64,000 nucleotides of DNA, taken from Oscillospiraceae bacterium. GTDB taxonomy: Bacteria > Bacillota > Clostridia > Oscillospirales > Oscillospiraceae. The notes under the pieces are model-generated. The model saw only the letters and a program-made list of their open reading frames with translations. It was not told the DNA's origin and ran no database searches. This document shows positions 57,675 through 64,000 of the stretch, piece by piece (the stretch's first letter is position 1; each line of letters begins with the position of its first letter). The stretch lies in contig WQXS01000006.1 in assembly GCA_009784725.1 (NCBI GenBank), positions 1-64,000 of the forward strand, read 5' to 3'. Position numbers and translations under genes: made by a program.

Positions 57675-58868
57675 ATGAACGTTTATTTTGACAATGCCGC
57701 ATCAACAAGAGTGCGTGATGAAGCCATTGAAATTATGCAAAGTGTCATGAGGGAAAACTACGGTAATCCTTCTTCAATGCATGCATTCGGTCGTAGTGCA
57801 AAGAATTATCTTGAGACCGCACGCAAAAATCTTTCGGACTCAATTAAAACAAAACCGGAAAACATATATTTTACATCAGGCGGGACCGAAGCCAACAACT
57901 GGGCTATTCAAGGTGCCGCTTCAAAGCTTGATAGAAAAGGCAGGCATATAATCACATCTGCCATTGAACATTCGGCTGTGCTTGACCCGATAAAAAAACT
58001 TGAAAGTCAAGGCTGGGAAGTAACATATCTTTCACCCGGTCCCTCCGGCAGTGTACCTGTAAAGGCATTCACCGATGCCTTGAGGGATGATACGGTTTTT
58101 GCATCTGTAATGCTTGTAAATAATGAAACCGGCGCAATCAATCCGGTCAATGAATATTCAAATACAATAAAGCAAAAAGGTTTGAAAACAATTCTGCATA
58201 CCGATGCAATCCAGGCACTTTGTAAAATCCCGTTTACAGTCAATTCTCTTGGTGCCGACCTCATAACGCTTAGCTCTCACAAGCTGCACGGTCCGAAAGG
58301 AGCAGGCGCACTCTTTATCGGTAATAGTATAAAACTTACACCTCTCATTTTAGGCGGAAATCACGAAAAAGGCAATAGAGGCGGCACTGAAGCATTTCCC
58401 GCCATCGTCGGATTCGGTGAGGCTGTAAAGCTCGGAGTGTCGGAGTTTGATAGTACTTTTGCATATATTGAGGATTTACATAAATATACAATTAACCTGC
58501 TTGAAAAAGAAATCCCGGAAGCAATTATTCTTTTAGCAAATGAATCTTCAGAAAATATTACCCCGGAAAGCAAAGAGCAGACTTTATTTAAGACCCATTA
58601 TTCTCCTTTTATTCTCCCGATTTCACTCCCCGGGTATAAAAGCGAGGTTTTGATGAACTATCTCGACGGTGAAGGCATCTGCGTTTCAAGAAGTGCAGCA
58701 TGTAAAAAAGGAGCCCGAAGCCGCACTCTCGAAGCAATGAAGCTCAGCAATAATATTATCGACGGAGCTTTACGGGTTAGTTTTTCACGATATAGTACGA
58801 AAGAAGAAGCAGATTATTTTGTGAAAATATTAAAAGCAGCTTCCAAATCCCTGCAAAAAACACGGTGA
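57675..58868 (+). CDS. cysteine desulfurase (NifS/IscS family)
   Basis: 'VYFDNAASTRVRDEAIEIM', 'TSGGTEANNWAIQGA', 'LSSHKLHGPKGAGALFI', 'SRSAACKKG'. Confidence 0.94.
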   Translation: MNVYFDNAASTRVRDEAIEIMQSVMRENYGNPSSMHAFGRSAKNYLETARKNLSDSIKTKPENIYFTSGGTEANNWAIQGAASKLDRKGRHIITSAIEHSAVLDPIKKLESQGWEVTYLSPGPSGSVPVKAFTDALRDDTVFASVMLVNNETGAINPVNEYSNTIKQKGLKTILHTDAIQALCKIPFTVNSLGADLITLSSHKLHGPKGAGALFIGNSIKLTPLILGGNHEKGNRGGTEAFPAIVGFGEAVKLGVSEFDSTFAYIEDLHKYTINLLEKEIPEAIILLANESSENITPESKEQTLFKTHYSPFILPISLPGYKSEVLMNYLDGEGICVSRSAACKKGARSRTLEAMKLSNNIIDGALRVSFSRYSTKEEADYFVKILKAASKSLQKTR

Positions 58869-58874
58869 CTTACA

Positions 58875-59972
58875 ATGAACGATAACTTAAACCCTGTAAA
58901 AATAACCCTCCCTGAAACTGCACAAGAGAACCGTCCCCCTGTGCTCCCTGTGCTTATTGCTATGAGTGGGGGTGTTGACAGTACTGTTGCTGCTTTGCTT
59001 ATGCGGCAGGCGGGTTATGATTGCAGCGGTGCGACAATGAAGGTGTTTGATGGCGGTGATAAAACCGTTGCAGAGGCCGGGGCTGTTGCCGATGCGCTGG
59101 GGATAGAGTTTTATGAGTTTGATTTGACGAAGCAGTTTGCGGAGCTTGTCATCAACCCGTTTATAGCTGATTACCGAAGCGGCTGCACACCGAATCCCTG
59201 TGTAACCTGTAACAGGTATCTTAAGTTCGGTCTTTTCGCGGAAAAAGCCTCAGAGCTTGGAATGAACGCAATTGTAACGGGTCATTATGTTCAAACGGAA
59301 GTTGATGCAAACGGACGTTACCTGCTGAAAAAAGGCTCGGACTTAACTAAAGACCAGAGCTATGTTTTGTATTCATTAACACAAAAGCAACTCGCTTTTT
59401 CAAAGTTTCCGCTCGGTTGCCTCACAAAAGCACAGGTGCGTGAAATTGCAGCCGGGTCGGGTATAATAAATGCCGGCAAAAGCGAGAGCCAGGATATATG
59501 TTTTATCCCCGATGGCGACTATAACAAATTTATAAATGATTATACAGGTGAATTGCCAAAAACCGGTAGATTTGTCGATATAAACGGCAATGATTTAGGT
59601 CAAAGCAAAGGGATATCCTCATATACAATCGGACAGCGCAGAGGTCTCGGACTTTCAATGCCGCATCCCCCTTATGTAATCGAACTTCGCCCCGGGGACA
59701 ATACAGTTGTCATCGGAAAGGAAGATATGTTATATTCAAAATCACTTACCGCAGGTGATATTAACCTGATTACTTCCGATAAAATTAACGCACCCTTTAA
59801 GGCTCAGGTCAAAATACGTTACTCTGACCCCGGACATCCTGCCACAGTCGAACAAACCGGTGACGATTCATTGAGAATCGAGTTTGATAAGCCGCAAAGA
59901 GCAATCACTAAAGGGCAGGCAGCCGTAATTTATGACGGCAACACAGTAGTGGGCGGCGGCACAATAACATAG
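58875..59972 (+). CDS. mnmA: tRNA-specific 2-thiouridylase
   Basis: 'VLIAMSGGVDSTVAALLMRQAGYDCSGATMKVF', 'GCTPNPCVTCNRYLKFG', 'FSKFPLG'; N-terminal extension of ~27 aa. Confidence 0.95.
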   Translation: MNDNLNPVKITLPETAQENRPPVLPVLIAMSGGVDSTVAALLMRQAGYDCSGATMKVFDGGDKTVAEAGAVADALGIEFYEFDLTKQFAELVINPFIADYRSGCTPNPCVTCNRYLKFGLFAEKASELGMNAIVTGHYVQTEVDANGRYLLKKGSDLTKDQSYVLYSLTQKQLAFSKFPLGCLTKAQVREIAAGSGIINAGKSESQDICFIPDGDYNKFINDYTGELPKTGRFVDINGNDLGQSKGISSYTIGQRRGLGLSMPHPPYVIELRPGDNTVVIGKEDMLYSKSLTAGDINLITSDKINAPFKAQVKIRYSDPGHPATVEQTGDDSLRIEFDKPQRAITKGQAAVIYDGNTVVGGGTIT

Positions 59973-60078
59973 AAAACCCAGCATCTCGCATATGACTGTA
60001 GCCTCGCAAGCGAGGCATTGGAACTGTACCCATGTCACATGTCACATGACAAGCGAACAGCGAAAGGATTGAAATAAA

Positions 60079-60981
60079 TTGAACGAACTGCAACAAAAAA
60101 TAATTAATCTTAAAAAAGAAAAGAATGCGCTGATTCTTGCGCATTATTATCAAACCATGGATGTGCAGGAGGTTGCGGACCATGTCTGTGATTCATTTGA
60201 AATGGCGAAACGTGCCTTTGATGCAAAGCAGGAGCTGCTGATAATCTGCGGTGTGCATTTTATGGCAGAATCGGCAAAGCTTCTCAACCCCGGAAAAACG
60301 GTACTGATACCAAAGCCGGACGCAGGTTGCCCGATGGCAGATATGATTACACCGCAGGATGTTACCGCACTTAAAAACTTCTATCCGGATGCCGCGGTTG
60401 TCTGCTATGTTAACTCATCGGCTGCAGTAAAAGCTGTCAGTGACATCTGCTGTACATCCTCGTCTGCCGAGAGAATTGTGAAGGCACTTCCCGAACGCCA
60501 AATAATCTTTATTCCCGACAGGAACCTTGGAGCATATATTTCGTCTAAAGTAACAGATAAGGAATTTATCTTCCACAAAGGCTGGTGTCCCGTTCACGAT
60601 TACATCGTTCCTTATGATGTTGAAAACGCAAGGCTTAAACACCCGAATGCCAAGGTTCTGACTCACCCCGAATGCAGACCCGAAGTTCTGGAGCTTTGTG
60701 ACTTCATAGGCAGCACCTCAGAAATTATAAGCTTTGCACTTGAATCTGATAATGATGAGTTCATCATAGGCACAGAATCAGGAGTAACAGAACACCTTGC
60801 AGCCCTCGCACCGGACAAAATTTTCTATCCGCTGACAAAAAACTTCATCTGTGAAGACATGAAAAAAACCACCCTTAAAGATATTTTAAGCACACTAGAG
60901 ACCGGCAAATATGAAATCACCGTATCGGGTGATGATTTTACAAAAGCAAAACAAAGCCTTGAACGCATGGTTAAGATATAG
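60079..60981 (+). CDS. nadA: quinolinate synthase A
   Basis: 'ALILAHYYQTMDVQEVADHVCDSFEMAKRA', 'NPGKTVLIPKPDAGCPMADMI', 'CPVHDYI', 'HPECRPEV'. Confidence 0.96.
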   Translation: MNELQQKIINLKKEKNALILAHYYQTMDVQEVADHVCDSFEMAKRAFDAKQELLIICGVHFMAESAKLLNPGKTVLIPKPDAGCPMADMITPQDVTALKNFYPDAAVVCYVNSSAAVKAVSDICCTSSSAERIVKALPERQIIFIPDRNLGAYISSKVTDKEFIFHKGWCPVHDYIVPYDVENARLKHPNAKVLTHPECRPEVLELCDFIGSTSEIISFALESDNDEFIIGTESGVTEHLAALAPDKIFYPLTKNFICEDMKKTTLKDILSTLETGKYEITVSGDDFTKAKQSLERMVKI

Positions 60982-61067
60982 TTTACACTTTTGTGACCTT
61001 TTTCGGAGCTATAAATGGTATAATTATTTATCATAACTCACCACTCACCGAAGGTATAAGAGAAGAT

Positions 61068-62114
61068 ATGAAGAAATTAATCAAATTATTTTTACTTATA
61101 TTTATTATCGCATTAACAGCAATGCTTGTTTCGGCATGCCCTTTAACGGGTTCGGACAACCCCGGTAATACAAACCCGAACGGCAGTTCAGGCAGTAATG
61201 ACAACAAAACCAATAATAACAATGACCAAGGTGCCACCGAAGTTGTAAATATACCCGATAATTCAATTCAGGCAGTTCACGAACCTGCAGTGCCTATTGT
61301 GCTTATCCCGGAGGCTCCGGGGCTTTCGGTCGAAGAAAATGACAAAGCAATCATTGATTACTCAAATGCCGCCGATGGATACATTATGATTAAATGGCTG
61401 GCAGATACGGATAAGCAGCTGCGTGTTCTGATTGACGGGCCGAGTGCCGTTCAATATACATATACAATTTGGAATAATAACACTTTTAATGTCTTTCCGC
61501 TCTCTGACGGCAACGGCTCATATGAAATAAATGTAGTCGAGCAAACCGACGGCGACCGATACGCTCTTGCACTCAACCATAAAATTAACGTAACATTAAA
61601 TGACGAGTTTGCACCCTTTCTGCGCCCGAATCAATTTGTCAACTTTACCGAAAACAGTGCAGCTGTCGCTAAAGCCGCAGAGCTTGTGACGGGAAATGCT
61701 ACATTCCCCGATAAAATTGCTGCTGTATATAATTTTGTTGTTAATAATATCACCTACGATGTGGATTTTGCCAACGAGGTCGTTGCAGGGCATCATAAAG
61801 GGTATCTTCCCGATTTGGATAATGTACTTGCGAGACGCAAAGGTATTTGCTTTGATTACGCAGCTTTGATGACCGCTATGCTTCGAAGCCAGGGCATTCC
61901 GACAAAGCTTGTAATCGGATACGCAGGCGAGGTCAGGCACGCATGGATAAGTGTATTTTCCGAGGAAACAGGCTGGGTGGATCAAGCAGTTTTCTTCGAC
62001 GGCGAAAACTGGATTCTAATGGATCCCACCTTCGCCTCAACAGCAAACAACCAAGCCGCCCTCCAACAATTCATAGGCGACGGCAGTAACTACACAGTAT
62101 TATATTTGCATTGA
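61068..62114 (+). CDS. transglutaminase-like domain lipoprotein
   Basis: Lipobox VSAC; 'RRKGICFDYAALMTAMLRSQGIPTKLVIGY', 'HAWISVF', 'WILMDPTF' (Cys-His-Asp triad). Confidence 0.92.
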   Translation: MKKLIKLFLLIFIIALTAMLVSACPLTGSDNPGNTNPNGSSGSNDNKTNNNNDQGATEVVNIPDNSIQAVHEPAVPIVLIPEAPGLSVEENDKAIIDYSNAADGYIMIKWLADTDKQLRVLIDGPSAVQYTYTIWNNNTFNVFPLSDGNGSYEINVVEQTDGDRYALALNHKINVTLNDEFAPFLRPNQFVNFTENSAAVAKAAELVTGNATFPDKIAAVYNFVVNNITYDVDFANEVVAGHHKGYLPDLDNVLARRKGICFDYAALMTAMLRSQGIPTKLVIGYAGEVRHAWISVFSEETGWVDQAVFFDGENWILMDPTFASTANNQAALQQFIGDGSNYTVLYLH

Positions 62115-62139
62115 CATTTTATATATTTATCGGTATAAT
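62111..62139 (+). promoter_or_regulatory. consensus sigma-A promoter for a predicted antisense antitoxin RNA
   Basis: TTGACA (62111-62116), 17 nt, TATAAT (62134-62139). Confidence 0.75.
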
Positions 62140-62145
62140 ATATCT

Positions 62146-62236
62146 ATAAAAAGGCGTTGCCGATAAACGGTTAGCCTAAAGTGTTACGAAAATAACCGTA
62201 CTTTGGGCTAGAGGGGCGGTTATTTTCGTTTGTCTT
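62146..62236 (+). ncRNA. predicted type I antitoxin RNA, antisense to the 3' part of the toxin mRNA
   Basis: Follows the TATAAT by ~7 nt; ends near the hairpin ACGAAAATAACCG..CGGTTATTTTCGT with T-rich tail. Confidence 0.6.
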
Positions 62237-62300
62237 GACGAATCGCCAGAATCAACATCAAAATGCAGATGATCATCATAAACAACTCATACAGTGTCAT
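62220..62300 (-). CDS. small hydrophobic type I toxin / 'putative holin-like toxin' (26 aa), not in the ORF track
   Basis: MTLYELFMMIICILMLILAIRQDKRK with strong SD (AAAGGTGGTGG) upstream of the ATG at 62300. Confidence 0.78.
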   Translation of the reverse strand: MTLYELFMMIICILMLILAIRQDKRK

Positions 62301-62356
62301 ACGCACCACCACCTTTCGGGGTGGCTAACCGCCTACCGTTGGCAACGCCTGATAGT

Positions 62357-62386
62357 ATTCTAAACCCTTGCAATCACTGCTGTCAA
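62357..62386 (-). promoter_or_regulatory. promoter for the small toxin mRNA
   Basis: Minus strand TTGACA (62386-62381), 18 nt, TAGAAT (62362-62357). Confidence 0.7.
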
Positions 62387-62484
62387 TATGAATTTGTTTA
62401 CACATTTACGCTTGTAAATGTGTAATTTTTCATCATATTTTGCTCAAATTCACCATTTATATCATCACAATTCATTGATTTAAC

Positions 62485-62512
62485 TTGACAAACACAATAT
62501 ATATGGTATACA
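62485..62512 (+). promoter_or_regulatory. promoter upstream of the vWA protein gene
   Basis: TTGACA, 16 nt, TATACA. Confidence 0.5.
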
Positions 62513-62565
62513 ATTGCCACGTGTGCGCATATATTGTAATTCTGTTATTTATAGGGGGAAAATAC

Positions 62566-64000
62566 ATGAAATCGAGTACGAAAATCGGAAAGACTTTTAT
62601 TAAAGCAATATGCCTGCTCCTGGTACTGACACTTTTTATCTCAATGTTTGCGCTCGATACAGGTGGTATCATAAGTATGCCTGAAGCAGAAGCGTTATCA
62701 ATCGGAACGGGTACTGACGGTGTTACAATGGAGGATAAGGTTTCCGATATTGATACATCGAACTTTATGTTTGTTAATGAAAACGATGTCGGGTCTATGC
62801 CCGGAAACTATCAGTTCGTTAACAAGTCGGCAAATGACGGCAGGATTTGGACCGATAAATCTGTAAACGCAAGTCAGGCTTTTATTTATGATTCTCTGGG
62901 TGGTGTTGCGGGAGTTGAAGCCGTTACACGAAACAGTACAGAATTTCTTGTCACTTATTCGGCTCTAAGTCAAACAATTAATACAACAAATATTATTATC
63001 GAACCTTCGGATACTGTATTTGTAATAGATGTTTCCGGAAGCATGGCGTCAAATAATGTTCCGGGTGACGGGCGTTCCAGAGCTGCTGTTATCGTGGAAG
63101 CCTTGAATAATGCAATTAAAATGCTTATGGATGCAAATCCCGATAACAGAATTTCTGTTGTTATATACGGCGGACAGTCCGTAAGCGGACAAAATTATGC
63201 AAGAGCTCAACCGGTTCTTGCTCTCGGGCGCTACGATGCTTCTACAGCAATTTTCTCTATGAGCGGCACTTCGACCGTTACAGTGCGCTCAAATGTTTCT
63301 GCTGTACACAGTTCATTCACTGTTGAAGGCGGTACTCCGACTCAGCTTGGAATGAGAAGAGGTGCGCAGGTATTGCTCGGTGTACCCAGAGGAAATGTCC
63401 CCGGTGGTACACAATTTGACACAGGAATAGCAGCACCGGGTGGTGGTTCAGGAAATATAATAGTCACCCGTCAGCCGAATATTATCTTAATGACTGATGG
63501 TGAGCCGACTTACGCATGGACGGATTACAGACTGGACGGACTTGCAAATATAGACGGAACTGATTTTTCATACAATGTCGGTAACGGCTCGGCAGGCGAT
63601 ATGGGTTTAACAGCTCTAACAGTTATGACTGCATCCTATGTTAAAAAACTCGTACAGGACTGGTATTATCCGACAACCTCGGGAACTCCCGGATACAGTC
63701 CTGATAATGCCACAAAAAACGTCGGTTTTTACACAATCGGGCTTGGTGTTAACTCTGCAATTGCAAACGGGATGCTCGACCCTTACGGGAACTCTGCAAG
63801 CGGTGTCCCAAATGCCCAGCTTGTTGTTCAAGGTACAAAGAATATGCTTACGGTGCTTGATGATTTCGCTCCCGGCTCAGCACCCGTTACATTCCCTGCT
63901 CTTTCCAAAGGCTCAAGCACAAACCGCCCGGATGTAACCGTATCAAACACAGGCGGAGTGGTATCATGTAATTATGACACGCTTTCATTCTCGGCAATGG
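62566..64000 (+). CDS. secreted von Willebrand factor A domain surface protein, truncated by window end
   Basis: ATG 62566 with RBS AGGGGGAA; signal peptide 'FIKAICLLLVLTLFISMFALDTGG'; MIDAS 'TVFVIDVSGSMASNN'; 'ILMTDGEPTYAWTDY'. Frame is open to the last base, so absent from the ORF track. Confidence 0.85.
   Translation, partial: MKSSTKIGKTFIKAICLLLVLTLFISMFALDTGGIISMPEAEALSIGTGTDGVTMEDKVSDIDTSNFMFVNENDVGSMPGNYQFVNKSANDGRIWTDKSVNASQAFIYDSLGGVAGVEAVTRNSTEFLVTYSALSQTINTTNIIIEPSDTVFVIDVSGSMASNNVPGDGRSRAAVIVEALNNAIKMLMDANPDNRISVVIYGGQSVSGQNYARAQPVLALGRYDASTAIFSMSGTSTVTVRSNVSAVHSSFTVEGGTPTQLGMRRGAQVLLGVPRGNVPGGTQFDTGIAAPGGGSGNIIVTRQPNIILMTDGEPTYAWTDYRLDGLANIDGTDFSYNVGNGSAGDMGLTALTVMTASYVKKLVQDWYYPTTSGTPGYSPDNATKNVGFYTIGLGVNSAIANGMLDPYGNSASGVPNAQLVVQGTKNMLTVLDDFAPGSAPVTFPALSKGSSTNRPDVTVSNTGGVVSCNYDTLSFSAM

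Noticed and set aside
1-64000. CRISPR array, prophage or insertion sequence with transposase
   Set aside because: No regularly spaced direct repeats, no cas genes, no phage structural or integrase genes and no transposase ORF were seen; the heptamer and palindromes do not fit these.
1-64000. tRNA or rRNA genes
   Set aside because: Scanned intergenic gaps by eye and found no T-loop/CCA cloverleaf pattern; tRNAscan-SE would be decisive.

Overview
64 kb of what looks like a chromosome from an uncultured Clostridia/Firmicutes-type bacterium (lineage inferred from gene content only). From left to right: an ECF transporter (S component, dual ATPase, T component); a complete oligopeptide ABC operon (SBP, 2 permeases, 2 ATPases); a ~15.6 kb carbohydrate uptake/degradation cluster (three extracellular binding-type lipoproteins, two MalF/MalG-type permease pairs, NHL/TPR protein, Yip1 protein, DUF5696-like protein, GH5 glycosidase, no dedicated ATPase); a GGDEF response regulator; a RelB/E-type TA pair; PlsC; CoA-transferase; aspS; a [FeFe]-hydrogenase-like sensor fused to a chemoreceptor signalling domain; rpsF-ssb-rpsR; a sugar nucleotidyltransferase; an MFS carrier; RNase P RNA; tandem-REC and hybrid-kinase genes; a PadR/DUF1700/DUF4097 operon; an M29 aminopeptidase; a HigBA-type TA pair; rarA; a lipid kinase; serA/serC; mtaB; iscS-like, mnmA, nadA; a transglutaminase lipoprotein; and the start of a vWA surface protein running off the window. 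The main non-gene observations are: (1) four ~120-195 bp palindromic elements (29.7, 33.2, 48.5, 50.1 kb) that share a core but carry arms that differ between loci while staying self-complementary; (2) an unannotated type I toxin-antitoxin locus at 62.11-62.39 kb with a 26-aa toxin, opposed consensus promoters and a 5'-3' mRNA closing duplex; (3) palindromic repeats inserted in frame inside mtaB and in the 5' coding region of mnmA; (4) a hybrid kinase lacking its ATPase domain next to a full-length paralogue; (5) a 7-bp microsatellite upstream of padR. All calls come from reading the sequence; no database search was run.
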